Source: Annona cherimola (lineage: Eukaryota; Streptophyta; Magnoliopsida; Magnoliales; Annonaceae). From it: a stretch of 64,000 nucleotides of DNA. Location: assembly GCA_030490835.1 (NCBI GenBank), contig CM059971.1, forward strand, positions 104,722,095 to 104,786,094. The letters are read 5' to 3'. A model generated the notes under the pieces. The model was not told the DNA's origin, did not search any database, and saw nothing but the letters and a program-made list of their open reading frames with translations. The translations under genes and the position numbers were made by a program. Within the stretch, counting starts at the first letter, position 1; every line of letters begins with the position of its first letter. Shown piece after piece: positions 1 to 11,361 of the stretch.

Positions 1-1110
1 ATGAAATGAGACAGCATGTAAGCAAATCCGAACCGTCAAAAATGACAGGGACTTGCATAATATGTTCTCAAATTGTTTAGATGCAGCCGTGCTGGAGTTG
101 CTGAGGGCGTCCGCTCCACTGCAGTAGTAAGGGCATGTTTGTTAATGCATATAGGAAACGTTGGATGAGATTTATTAATGACTTTCATGCTTAATCAATA
201 ATTTTATTTTTATTTTTTTATCTTTATATTTTAATTATTTTTCTTACTGTACTTCAATTGATTTATTTATTATATTTTTACATTTATTATTTCATATCAA
301 TTACATAAATTTTAAGATATTCGATTTGTGGCTTTCCACCACCTCCCACATTTCTCACCATTTTTATATTATCCAACAAGAAGTCTCGTTCCAATATGTA
401 GATCTAATACCACGTTTATCGAGTTCAATTCATAGTCGCTAACTTTTTGAGCCTTTTTTTTTTTTATAACTTAGGGCATGTTTAACTTGGGTTATATAAA
501 AGTAATATCATATAACCATCTTTTTTAAAAAATATTAATGATTAATATAAAATTGAATAAATTTATCATATCTACATCATTTATTTATCTAAGAGACCGA
601 GTTTCATCCGAATCTAATATATATAAGCCACATTACTCAAAAGTAGGTACATTCACGTGTAAATTAAGTAAAATGCTTAGCTTTATTCTCATATATATTA
701 GAATATAATTATAATTTATATGATCGTTTATCTACTTAATAATAATATTTTAAACATTTGGATGTTGAAAATATTACTTAAAAGTTTATATTTAGTATTA
801 AATCATTTTATTATGTTGATTTTGCATATTTATAGAGTGACCTATATACAATGATACTAAACAAATAAAAATATTTTTACGATAATAACAATGATATTAA
901 ATACAGTAGATGAAGTAAATTTCAATCAACTATAAAAAATTTAAAATAAATAGAGTTACATAGAAGAGAGATTTTATATAAATGACCCAATTTTAAATTT
1001 TTAGAGAGTTGTTTAATTCACATTAAGCAAATGTTGGACATGTTTAAGTGGACCCCATTTGCACAATAAAAAAAAATTGATTTCAACATAAATATAAACA
1101 TGTTAAAGTT
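1..1110. other. AT-rich intergenic DNA
   Basis: No gene is visible. The stretch is AT-rich with stops in all frames. GGGCATGTTT-type strings near 131 and 475 resemble ends of short MITEs, but no partner end or target duplication could be paired. Confidence 0.5.
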
Positions 1111-1116
1111 ATTATC

Positions 1117-1390
1117 TTTTTTTTTTTTGTCGGAATTTATATAGCTCACAACTGATAGTACAATCGAGCACATTTACAACCCTCAGCGATGTTGAGAAAA
1201 AAAAAAACTCTCACAGCATGAAAAGAAAAATTATAAAATTTCCACAACTTGGAGAACTACTGGTAAATTACCCCACCCTCGAGGCAGAATTCGAACCCAC
1301 GGCATGTCCGTGTCTGCCAGCGGGTTTTACCGCGACGTTGAAAGCGTCGCGGGTTTAAAACTCTTCTCTTGTATATTGGTTATTACTATT
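1117..1390 (-). mobile_element. SINE-like element (tRNA-type B box, A-tail)
   Basis: Read on the minus strand, this has a B-box-like GGTTCGAATTC (about 1287-1300) and ends in an A-tract (T run at 1117-1128), the layout of a tRNA-derived SINE. A perfect 8-bp hairpin (CCGCGACG / CGTCGCGG, 1330-1352) lies near the 5' end. Possible target duplications (GTTATTA-like on both sides) are weak, so the 5' boundary is approximate. It is not a tRNA gene, because no full cloverleaf can be folded. Confidence 0.45.
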
Positions 1391-2579
1391 TACGATTTAA
1401 ATGATTAAACAAATAATTACTGTAAAACTGGATGAAATTGAACCCGTGAAATAACGCGAATTGGGCCCACTTAGAACCGGCACACATTTTCCACATGCAT
1501 GCTTTCTCGGATTCGCACGCGTCTAGATCCGAGAAGAATAGAATAGGGAGGGTGTAGACGTATGCGCGCGGGTGGGAATCCTTTCAGTTTACGTACCAAG
1601 TCGAATCGATGGCGGAGGCGTACGAACGAGAAACTCGGGCAGCGGCACGTGTGACACGTTTTCCGTGGCAGCCGATGATGGAAACAGCGAGGCGATTAGA
1701 TGGCAAGAATGGTAATCATCTTCTTTAATTATTCTCTATTCTCATAGGTTAATTTTCCTCGGGGCTACTTAAGCCTGTGTCAGCGTATACTTTATTTATT
1801 TATTTTTTGAAGTGTGTGTCGGCGTATGCTTAGCTGTGCCACTTTCCTCCTCAACGCGACAGCCACAACTGTCCTACAGTCAATAATATTATTATATACC
1901 TAACTCACAAAAGGGCGCCTCAAGTACCATCTCTGATTGTTATTATATAAAAAAATAAAAAAATAAAAAGCACCGTGTCCGTCTGATGGACACTGAGCTC
2001 ACTATAAAATGTGGTCGCACGATGTAAATGTTTAACCAATTGGCTCGAAATCTCTGTTTCATCCTTACTATGTTCCACATTGTGGATTGAAAATTAAAAT
2101 GAAAAGGCCAAATGCCCAACACGCAGCGAATAGAATGATGATGATTTCAAAGGTCATCAAAAGTAGACAAGGAACGGTTCTTTTTTAAATGCCCATGGCT
2201 TTTTCTTTTTTTTCCTTCTCTCCTTTTTGCCGCGCATAGATGCCATACCCATTCTTTTAATGGTTATTCTTGTTTCCTCACGCGAACTAGTTAAAATAGA
2301 CAAAATCAAGTAGTCTGTTTGGAATTACTAGATTGAATAACTTTTACATTCTTTTATGAATATTTTAATATCTTACCACATCTGGCATTACAAACTAACT
2401 TTTTTCGCAACCTTCATATTATAGAGAATTTTTGTAAATACTTCCACCAAACAGGAGGAATCAAATGAGAACCTCTATTATTAGCCATAAAAGGTTGAAC
2501 TCACGGCCTCTTCAATTCAAGTCACTGTTGGTGACCAACTGAGATATCGTCCAATTGACAAATAATATTTACATTTGAT
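1391..2579. other. Intergenic DNA without recognisable gene
   Basis: A moderately GC-rich patch (about 1480-1700) is followed by AT-rich DNA. No long ORF, repeat pair or RNA gene could be supported. Confidence 0.4.
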
Positions 2580-2850
2580 ATTTGAGAAAAGTAAAAGAAT
2601 GCTCTATACTTTTAGACACATTTTTTTTGTACAATGTGTGTATACATATTTGTAAGAGAATGAAGAAAGCAAAATGAAAATAGAATGAACATGATAAGGT
2701 TAAAGTAGGAGTTAGGAAAAAATAAATTGTATGGAGAGATATAAAATGATTAAATTATAGGGATAAAAGTAAAAAAAAAAATAGAATAGTTAGGTGTTGA
2801 TTTTTATATTTCCATTCTCCATTTTCTATTATTCTTTAAACAAACACGCC
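2580..2850. repeat. AT-rich MITE-like copy
   Basis: This segment shares a core of the type ATAAAGTTAAAATAGATA with copies near 6300, 6780 and 26560, and in reverse orientation near 2900, 27480 and 56000. It ends in AAACAAACACGCC, like the ACAAACACATCC end of the copy at 6681-6961. It is a dispersed short non-coding repeat with approximate boundaries. Confidence 0.4.
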
Positions 2851-2929
2851 AAACGTAATTTCTTAATTATGTATTTTCAATCATTTTTTACATTTTTTCA
2901 TACAATTGTTATAATTTATCTAGTTTAAC

Positions 2930-3007
2930 TTTATTCTATTTTCTTATAACTACAACTCATATAATATCTTTATTCTATTTTCTTATAACTACAACTCATA
3001 TAATATC
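2930..3007. repeat. 39-bp tandem duplication
   Basis: Two adjacent identical 39-bp units (2930-2968 and 2969-3007) lie inside a reverse-oriented AT-rich MITE-like copy. Identity of the units suggests a recent duplication. Confidence 0.85.
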
Positions 3008-4566
3008 GCGTAACTTCTTTACTTTTTTTTGTTTTAACAAAAAAGGAATTCTTTCGTTTTTCCCAAAATTCCTTTACGAATTAAAGCTGGCGATCCCATC
3101 CACTCGAATGCATAGATTTCAGTAAAAATATGTGGAAGAAGCAAGCAAATAATAAAATTCCAATAACATATTGCTAGTGGCTATATAATTCGATCCCCGC
3201 ATAAAGATTTCCCCCATGAGGAGCCTGATTTGCTGTCGTCCGCATAAAGTTGACAGCCAGGCCCAACTATTATTTCTTTTTGCTACCGTCGTCCCTCTCC
3301 CATTGAAAACGCTTTTAAAACCAGTAAAAAGTAAAAAAAGATGACCCACGTATGTTCAGCTCCCTCCTTTATCTTTTACCTGATTTTAATATTCTGTTTT
3401 TCGCTCGCACTGTTCTTCCTAATTGAAATACACCGTCAACGGACATCCTCTGAATTAATTAAGGAAGTTAGGATACGTGTTGCTGATTTGAGATTAGAAA
3501 AAAGGAATGCCCCAAAAAATATACAGAGAGAGATTCAGGTGCAGGCACCTATACCACAAGCTACGGTGCAATTACCTCAAAATAGGTCCTTATAATCATA
3601 AAATTATAATTTACTCTAATTATTATATTTAGAATTATATATTTTATTACTATACTAATTTTCATCACAATTGGATGTGTACAAACTTCATCTGAAAATA
3701 GTATAAATTCAACGTAATAAGATAGTTTGATATAAATAACAACTTTAAAGTTATTTTTAAAACATGTAAATCATTTTCTATATAATTCATATATGGATGA
3801 ATGATTATATAAAGTATCAATACGTTTAAGTACATGTAGAATCTATTTCGTGCTAGATGAACCGTAAGGTACGGAGCTAGTAAATGCATAGAAACACATT
3901 TCTATGTATAAATTACAAAAAGGTTGGAACAGAGAATCTAATAATAATTTTAAAAAAAAAGGTTGGAACAGAGAAAGCAAGACGTTTGAAAAAGAAGAAG
4001 GGGGCAAAATCGACGTGCACATCCATCGATCATCTGCACGTATAAAAGCCGCGTTTCTGGAGTCTGCGAAGGTGGCTCGTGGGTTCTGCGCTTTTTAGAG
4101 ATCTGGCTCGCCGGGGATACCCCACGGCATTTTCCTTTTCTTTGTGCCTGCCATTCCACGAATTGAGCTAGCTTCCTGTGGCCATTCGCATTAGACTAAG
4201 ACCAAGAACTGATCAACTGACACAACCCGCAATGGAATTAATTTGTTTTAAAATGGACGGCTTAAATATGATTTATTTTTTGTGACTTGGAATTTCATTG
4301 GCATATTTGGACATACAGCAAATGCTGTGTGTAGTGTATACTTAGGAAGAATTTAACCATAATCCATGGATCTCTCTTTCAAATTGGAACTCAAATTCAC
4401 CACTGGATACAAGCCATAACTTTTTACCAATCCCACGAAGCTCATGTTGGCTATCTATTTCACTATTTGTAGACTTTAGATTGATGTTATGATATAATTA
4501 ATCATCTTTTAACAACCCAAAATCACTTCCCAAATTTCGAATTATTTATTTTTTAGATTCCCTATT
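3008..4566. other. Intergenic DNA, no supported gene
   Basis: Short ORFs exist (the longest is 84 codons at 3341-3595, with a hydrophobic N-terminus), but none has a recognisable domain or flanking gene signals. A short direct repeat (AGGTTGGAACAGAGAA) occurs at about 3920 and 3960. Confidence 0.35.
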
Positions 4567-4582
4567 AATTATAAGGTTGTTT

Positions 4583-5391
4583 TTTTTTTGATGAAAACGG
4601 TCACGCCCTATCCCCTCTCCCCACCACTATGATGGGAGGATGGGATAAGAGAGCCCGAGCAATTCATTGCCAAAAAATTATCTGTACACAGTTTTTCCAA
4701 AAGGACAGGAGGAGGGTTGTCCCACCATTCCTGAGAAACCAAAAAAGACATAGATACATAATCTGCAAGAAAATGAGCCACGACATTTCCATGTCTCAAC
4801 ACATGATGAGTAGTGAAGAGAGGGGAGGAAGCAAGAAGGAATTTGATTTCCGCAATGATAGCCCCGGCTGGTGATAAAATCTGGTCCTCCTCCAAAATGT
4901 ATTTGACTAAAAGAAGGGAATTCGTTTCGAACTGAATATTCGTAAATCTTTGTTGAATAGCCCATTTGAGACCCAAAATGAAGGCCGTCGCTTCCCTGCA
5001 CAGGGGTTCCATGATACCTCTTCGCTTCCAGCCCTTAGCAGCAATGAAGCAACCATTGGAGTCGCGAATGATTGCGGCAAACCCCAAATCGTAATTGTCG
5101 TCATGTTTCCTTGCATCAACATTCATCTTGAGGACACCCCGAGGTGGTTTGGTCCATCTAGCCACCAAAGGCCTATCAATCCATCCATCAAGAGTAAGCA
5201 ATTTTGCCTTCGAAAAATGTTCAATGTAGTCCATGCACCATTCCACAATATTACCAAAGCTCGGTTGGACTCCCTCTTTCCAAAGTTTGTTGCGCATATA
5301 CCACACCCGCCAACAATATAGAATGAAGAAGCCCAAACCCCCATGTTGATTTGTCGAGACCAAATGCTGAAAAATATCCTGGTCCATGGGG
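4583..5391 (-). mobile_element. 5'-truncated LINE insertion with 16-bp target duplication
   Basis: A 0.8-kb insert is flanked by the same 16 bp, AATTATAAGGTTGTTT, at 4567-4582 and 5392-5407. On the minus strand it ends in an A-tract (T run from about 4580 to 4589), as expected for target-primed reverse transcription. It carries only the last part of a plant L1-type ORF2 (the RNase H domain), so it is 5'-truncated. The insert boundary and duplication are seen directly. The L1-type assignment rests on the RNase H domain and the tail. Confidence 0.85.
4608..5387 (-). CDS. RNase H-like C-terminal fragment of a LINE ORF2
   Basis: This is an open 259-codon frame inside the truncated LINE. Residues about 85-215 match the plant RNase H-like family (RVT_3 type) found at the end of L1-type ORF2 and in related plant 'putative RNase H' proteins. 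It has an N-V-D strand with the first acidic residue, E-A-T-A-F with the second, F-E-T-N-S where a D is usual, and a closing N-V-V-A-H-F-L-A helix. The third catalytic acid is therefore replaced by Asn. Upstream reverse transcriptase and endonuclease are absent, and the apparent start Met lies only four bases from the 5' insertion junction, so it is not a native start. This is almost certainly a dead transposon fragment with a still-open frame, not a host gene. Confidence 0.7.
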   Translation of the reverse strand: MDQDIFQHLVSTNQHGGLGFFILYCWRVWYMRNKLWKEGVQPSFGNIVEWCMDYIEHFSKAKLLTLDGWIDRPLVARWTKPPRGVLKMNVDARKHDDNYDLGFAAIIRDSNGCFIAAKGWKRRGIMEPLCREATAFILGLKWAIQQRFTNIQFETNSLLLVKYILEEDQILSPAGAIIAEIKFLLASSPLFTTHHVLRHGNVVAHFLADYVSMSFLVSQEWWDNPPPVLLEKLCTDNFLAMNCSGSLIPSSHHSGGERG

Positions 5392-5407
5392 AATTATAAG
5401 GTTGTTT

Positions 5408-6206
5408 GGAGCTAAGTTATTTTGATATCCATTTTAGTTAGTGGAAATTTTGATACTCATCTCGGTTTTATCTTTCCTCCCCTTGGCTTTCGTTCTTGAA
5501 AATCAAATGGCCCACATGGGTCTCAGTAGACAATAATGCACTACTATAAAAGCATCAATGTCTCAATTCCCATTTGTACAAGGACGGGGAATAGTTAATT
5601 AAAAGAATTGTCAAAGCATCCACAGGCCTATCATATGTGCGAACGAATGGGTGTCATTGGAAGAAGAACAAGGCATGATTGGAAGAGAATAGACTCCAAT
5701 TCCTTGCTTGATAAAGCTAAGATCATATCTATATAAATCTCTAAATGGGATATATTGACTTGCAAATTTGATACTGGGAAATCCTAGTTTAATTAAAGCC
5801 TGTCTTCGGACACGTACCCAACCCTAATTTTGTGGTTCGATGGTGTTGGGAATCATTGGAATATTGGATTTTTATTGTCCGTGCTTTATATATATTGTTT
5901 CTTTCTATACCAAGGCTCCTTCGTAATTTCTTTTTTTTTCAAAAGGCCCAAAACTGGAGTCTAATACCAAAGACTGAATAACATGGGCCGGTTCCTGTGG
6001 GCAGTGGTCTTTCGTCAGGCCTGAATCAACACGGCCTTATCGACGCTCATGTTTCTTATTCTAAAATTCATACAGGAATGTTTTCACCATAATTGCGGTC
6101 CATGAGTTCCATGAGGCAGGTTTTTGTGAAATTTAGTCCATTTATTATTATCGACAATACTTTAATCAAGATCTAAATATTCTCTTACTTTATAATTTGA
6201 GTTGAG
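5408..6206. other. Intergenic DNA, nothing recognised
   Basis: No ORF of note, no paired repeat and no RNA gene was found. Confidence 0.4.
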
Positions 6207-6280
6207 TACAATGTGTTTGGAAAGTGAGGAAAAGTTTTTTGTATACAATGTGTTTGGAAAGTGATGAAAAGTTTTTTGCA
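6207..6280. repeat. 37-bp tandem duplication
   Basis: Two near-identical 37-bp units (6207-6243, 6244-6280), each containing ATGTGTTTGGAAAGTGA. They begin an AT-rich MITE-like copy running to about 6520, related to the one at 6681-6961. Confidence 0.75.
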
Positions 6281-6680
6281 TAAAAGTTTTTAAAATGTGA
6301 GAAAATAAGATAATATGATGGAGGTAATAGTGAGGAGTAAAGAGAATAAAGTTAAAATAAATAGGTTGATCTATTGGTAGTTGTGTAAAAATTATTGAAA
6401 AATAAGATATTTATATAGAAATAAGTAAAAATAATTTAAAACTAGGATAATTGTGAAGAGAGGAAAAAATAGTTCAACAAGTTTTATGGGTTACCAAATA
6501 CTCCTGAAATTTCATTTGAACCTCCAACATAAATTTGAGTAATTAAGCATATTGTTAGCATATAAACTATTTAGTATCAAAGTTGTTACAAAAAAAATCT
6601 CGAACTGAAATCTTCATTTGAAATTGGAGTTGACATAACAAATTCTATTTTATGTAGCTAATTTTTTAGTTGCATATAAC

Positions 6681-6961
6681 GGATGTGTTTGGAAAGTGAT
6701 AAATTTTTGAATGAAACTTGTTAGTATAAAAATAAGAGAAAATAATGTGATATGATTAGAATAATGATAAGGAGTAAAAAGAATAAAGTTAAAATAGATA
6801 AGTTAATTGTATGAATTGTTGCGTTGAAATGATTAAAAAGTAAAATAATTGTGTAGAAAGATTTGAAAAAATAATTAAGAAAATGATACTTGAGGATAGT
6901 AAAAAATTTTAAATTGAAAAACTTTTTGACGAAATTTTTTTTGTTATAAACAAACACATCC
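6681..6961. mobile_element. MITE with GGATGTGTTTG terminal inverted repeats
   Basis: The segment opens with GGATGTGTTTG and closes with CAAACACATCC, an exact 11-bp terminal inverted repeat, enclosing about 280 bp of AT-rich non-coding DNA. A related copy precedes it (6207 to about 6520). No clear target duplication was found, so the superfamily is left open. Confidence 0.65.
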
Positions 6962-7786
6962 TCTATTTGACTGCATTATATGTATTTTGGCTTGATCATT
7001 TAGCTACAAATATTGATTCCTTTTGAGGGGACATTTGATTAAATGTTGCCATTATTTACATTAAATGCATCCAAAAATAATATTTAATGCAGTTATTAAA
7101 ATTTTGACTGAAATAGTAGCCAAAACTGCACTGCGTTTGGTACCAAATGCTGCCAAATATAAAAATTTGGCTTCGAAGTCACTTAAGGCATAGCCCAGGT
7201 CAAACGAGGTACTGATTTTGAGCCTGAGAACAACAGCCTTCGTTCAGATAAAATAGCCGCAAAAAAAAAAAAAAAAAAAGGTATATAATAAATTCTGTGG
7301 TAAGGCTGCATGCATTGATTAATTATTTCGTCCCAAAGCATCTGAATTATCACTTCATGGGATCAAATATTATACATATGCTCATTAATGTGGTGTTGGT
7401 GGCCTTTAAATCACTAGACAATATCAGTAAGGAGAAATCAAAGCTTTTTTACGTTGGAAAAGCAAAATTAAACGGACGATTTGCTATTATAGATATGATG
7501 TCTGAGATTTGACAAGAGTGGCGAATTCCAATTACTTGAAGTTTGAAAATTGACCTGATTAATAACTCGAAGCGAATTGCATTGATGAGTTCCTCCGGGC
7601 GCACTCCGAGAACGGTTCAAGCGCTCAGCTCGGGTATAACTTACTAGTGTCATATAACAGCTGTGTTGCGTGTGTTCTTATCCAGGCTTGAACCCGAGAA
7701 AGACCGGGGGAACTGCAGTGTAATTAAAAAAACCTGTCGTTCTCTACTGTAGTTTTCATTATGTACCGAACACAAAAAAAAAGTGC
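6962..7786. other. Intergenic DNA with A-tract and possible SINE debris
   Basis: An A run (about 7260-7279) and a GC-richer patch (about 7585-7720) are present. The patch holds short sequences resembling Pol III B boxes (GCTTGAACCC), but they cannot be assembled into a complete SINE or tRNA gene. A short 71-codon frame at 7297-7512 has no recognisable features. Confidence 0.35.
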
Positions 7787-8056
7787 GTGATCTATTCTTG
7801 TTAGGCTATCCTTAAATAAGCTTATTTTTGTTCGGCTTAATATACCTATTATTTTTAAACTTTTTTCTTTTTCATGAAATTATTTTGTAAAGTGTATTTA
7901 TCTTATATACTAAATTTCATAATTTTTGGGTATATGTCAATATTTTTTATTTTCAAAAATCATCATTCTGGCCGTTGGGGCAGGGGTATTTGAGTAATTT
8001 TAAATCTCTTAGAAATGATGATTTTTGAGACTAACAAAATATATACGTATATCTAA

Positions 8057-8359
8057 GGATTCTGATTTAGCACGCTCGGGTGTATTTAACCCATTTTTTG
8101 TTAATTTTAAATTTTTTTTTATAAAACTGTTAACATAAATGTATTTAACGTGTGTATTAAGTTTTATTAATTTTGAAGATCTGTATATATATGAAAATGC
8201 TATTGACTTTAAAAAATCCAAAAAAGTATCTATAAATTTTCAAAATTAGCAAAACTTAATACATATGTTAAATATACCGATATTAACAAATGTATAAAAA
8301 AATTCAAAAAAATTAACAAAAAATGTGTTTTTTTACCCGAGTATACTAAATTAGAATCC
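8057..8359. mobile_element. Mutator-like MITE with 9-bp target duplication
   Basis: A 303-bp non-coding element with terminal inverted repeats (GGATTCTGATTTAG at the left; right end reversed GGATTCTAATTTAG), each followed by a CTCGGGT motif. The 9-bp string TATATCTAA lies immediately outside both ends (8048-8056 and 8360-8368). Nine-base duplications are characteristic of Mutator-like elements. The core carries near-palindromic copies of a TTAATCTAAGTGTATTTAA-type sequence shared by many repeats in this window. Confidence 0.85.
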
Positions 8360-8369
8360 TATATCTAAA

Positions 8370-8754
8370 GGGATTTTATTCAATACACCCAGGTGTACTT
8401 AACTTTAGTGCACCTGGGTATACTTAATCCATTTTTAATATTTTTTAATTTTTTTATTATAAAACTATTAATCTAAGTGTATTTAATATGTATATCAATT
8501 TTTACCAAATTTGGAGATTTTTAGATTTTTTTTGGATTTTTTAAAATTCGCGGCTTTTTTAGTAATTTTAAATTACTAAAATCCGACTAATTTTTAAAAA
8601 TTCAAAAAAATCTAAAAAAATTCGAAATTGGTAAAAATTGATGCACATGTTAAATACACTTGTATTAACAGTCGTGTAAAAAATTTTCAAAAAAAAGTAT
8701 ATCTACACCGGCTGTACCGAAGCTAAGTGCACCTAGGTACAGAGGACAAGATCC
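8370..8754. mobile_element. Second nested Mutator-like MITE
   Basis: Ends GGGATTTTATTC and GACAAGATCC are imperfect inverted repeats, followed inside by paired CACCTGGGT / ACCTAGGTG motifs. The flanks ATATCTAAA (8361-8369) and ACACCTAAA (8755-8763) differ at two positions and are probably a decayed 9-bp duplication. It lies immediately beside the duplication of the neighbouring MITE, so the two insertions are adjacent. Confidence 0.6.
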
Positions 8755-8895
8755 ACACCTAAAACGGTAAAATTGGGTTTATAAGTTAAATGCACTTCGA
8801 AAAATATTTTCCTGAAAAAATAAAAAATAACTAATAGTTGGTGTATTAAGCCAGACTAACATAAGCTTATGTTAGGTGCGCCTAATAAGATCACC

Positions 8896-9828
8896 ATAAA
8901 AAAAAAAAAACCATGGCATGGATAGGGACCCAACAGGATATATCCGCAATTTTATCAAAATAGTGGATTTATTTTTGGTTAAAAAATTAAGAAATATACT
9001 TAAAATATTACTAAAACTACATAGATATAATCCACAAAAAAAAAAAGAAAAGGAAAGGAAAAACTTAAAAAATTCCAATCTTCATGTTATTTAAAATAAG
9101 TATTAGAATTTTAAAACCTACCCTCGACTTCGTCTCCCTTCTTTATTTTAAAAATAAAGTTGGTTCAAATTCATTAGCGGTCCTCCAGCACGTTGGACCC
9201 TTACCTATATATATATTCGACATTAATATGCATAATAATTGATTGATGAATTAAATAGCCAAACTTATAAATATTGGAGATGTTCAAGGATTTGTTATCT
9301 AATTTTGTAAGTATGGATTGAACTGAAGCTTTCCTGATTTGTGTTCACAAATAGAAACAGAGGGTTAGAGTTGAGTTGAGTTGAGTTAACACAGCTCAAC
9401 TTGCAGGTCCTAATTTGTGCGTACTCCTTTTGTTAGTGGGCAAGGCCTAGCTTGGTGGGTTCCCTTTTTTCACTGCTGGGAGCGGAACATGCACCAGCAG
9501 CCGTTGCATAAACCAAGGCAGCCAGATTCAATGATCTGTAAACACCTTTTACTAATGTGTCTCACTAGCTCAAGGCAATCAAAATCGATGACACCTACTC
9601 ATCAGGAAAAAACAAAAAATAAAAATAAAAATCGATGACACCTGTTATCCCCATTCCTCTTTTCTCTCGTCCCATTAGCTCAATGACCCACGTACAATCA
9701 TGACACCCTAGGTGGACTTTGCCATAGGTGGGGCTCAGCCAGCCAGGCCAAACAAAAGACAAGTCAGTCGGAGCTAAGGTCACATTAATCAAAGGTACAG
9801 ATCACATGCCATGCCGCTATAATATATG
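8896..9828. other. Intergenic DNA
   Basis: AT-rich DNA with a (GAGTT)4 microsatellite at about 9368-9387. Small ORFs at 9417-9638 and 9595-9792 have no recognisable features. Confidence 0.35.
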
Positions 9829-10019
9829 AGGGCGTGTTCTAAATGATACGAAATTTTTAGATGAAGTCTGTATTTGGAATGAGAATATAACTATGCGTAT
9901 TGAGAATGAGTCAAGCTATATTGTGAATGGGTAAAATTATATTGAAAATTGAAAAAACTGTATTGAGAATGGTAATATAAATTTAATTTAAGAATTTTGT
10001 ATGATTTAGAACGTGCCCT
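9829..10019. mobile_element. Short MITE, AGGGC inverted ends
   Basis: The left end AGGGCGTGTTCTAAATGAT and the reverse of the right end (AGGGCACGTTCTAAATCAT) match over about 25-30 bp with few differences. The 190-bp interior is AT-rich and non-coding. No clear target duplication was found. Confidence 0.65.
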
Positions 10020-10479
10020 AAGTCTTATCTTAGATACTCTTCCTATAGATTGAGGGCATATCTACGCAATCATATGAAAACTTAGAATTGCGTTTATAAT
10101 CGTTAAAGGAAAAGAATTTCAAAAACAATCATCTTCTTTTACTAGAACAATATTAAAATTCCATATGCATTGACAAGAGGGGTATACAGTATACTTCTAC
10201 GTTAGTATTGGGCCTTCAGCAAAGACATCCCTTTAGGGGTTCAAGGGTAGTGGGAGTGTGGCAGAGGGGCCAGTGGGCCAATTGCGCGCGCAAGGACGGT
10301 AGACGTGTTTGGAATAAAAGGCTTGTGGACTCACGAGGGAATACATGCAGATACAGGAGGAGGAGACAGCAGCTGATGACTTGATGTCATTTCCATCATT
10401 ACGGGGAAGAAGTCAACACAAAATGACTCACTACACATCTTATCTTTCGTCAATTTCAATTTATGCACATTGGATTCCC

Positions 10480-10527
<48 letters not shown>

Positions 10528-11361
10528 TTGTTAATACTAGGTAGCTTCATGCATAGGCCTAGCCCTCCATTTATTCTGGACGAGCACGTGGAATGGAAAA
10601 AAGGTGGTGTTGTTTATTGACAATAAAGAAATCATATACGAAATGAGATAAGTATTTTTGGACGTGTGAAATTCCATTCTATCCACGCTGTGACCAAGGG
10701 AAGGCCTGACTCCAAAAAGAAAAAAAAGAAAAAAGAAAAAAGAAAAAAAGCCAAAGGTAGGGACGAGATCATGCATAAAAAGGAAACGGACAGCCAGGTA
10801 CCTCACCTACGTTGGAATGGCCTAGATGATGATTTTTCAACCAGGGAAATCATTTCCATGGGATAAGCAGACAAGACCATGTACACAATATCTGCAATAT
10901 GATCCGGTGCTTTGTAGGGGTCCAGCGGGCACAGGTATGTCCCAAGACGTTTGACTGGGACCTTTTTCATTCTTGAAAAAGGCCACTTGGCCCAACCCAC
11001 ATCAAGCCCTGCATATGTGCTCTTCTGACCGTAGGTGGGATGGAGAGGAAGCAGCAGACCATAAGCCGCCTTCTCCTGGCCGCCTGCATCCTACTAGCCA
11101 CATCTGCTCAACACCAATGCTTCATTACTCTCATGGCCCTGGCCATAGATTCCTCAGGCAAGCAACCGCTACTTTCATTGCTTTTCCGATTCAGTTTTTC
11201 ATCATTTAATGAGCTCTCATGCACGAGGGCATGTGGATGCCATCCCCAACATTTTCACAGAAATATGCCCGTATTGCTCAGATACGATCATGATGATTTT
11301 GTCAGTGCGCAGCATTGATAACGAGAAAAGGCTCCTACATGATTTGCCAAAAAAGCAAGTT
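10020..11361. other. Intergenic DNA with microsatellite and small ORFs
   Basis: No gene could be supported. A 92-codon frame at 11040-11318 begins with a hydrophobic, signal-peptide-like segment but matches no family I recognise. Purine-rich low-complexity DNA lies at about 10710-10760. Confidence 0.35.
10480..10527. repeat. Compound (CT)n(CA)n microsatellite
   Basis: About 13 CT units are followed directly by about 11 CA units. Confidence 0.95.

Larger units (their letters stand above)
7787..8895. mobile_element. Foldback MITE carrying two nested MITEs
   Basis: The outer ends are inverted repeats of about 60 bp (both contain ATAAGCTTAT followed by GGCTTAATA and adjoin GTGATCT at the tips). 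The interior is interrupted by two further inverted-repeat elements at 8057-8359 and about 8370-8754. Removing these leaves a palindromic AT-rich core like other copies in the window. No target duplication was recognised for the outer element, so its limits are approximate. Confidence 0.6.

Noticed and set aside
3341..3595. 84-codon ORF with a hydrophobic N-terminus
   Set aside because: Isolated in AT-rich DNA, with no known domain and no supporting gene signals; ORFs of this length arise by chance.
10345..10620. 91-codon ORF over the CT/CA microsatellite
   Set aside because: Its Leu-Ser and Thr-His runs are just the dinucleotide repeat translated.
11040..11318. 92-codon ORF starting with a signal-peptide-like segment
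   Set aside because: No recognisable mature domain, and overlapping frames of similar length exist; not enough to call a gene.
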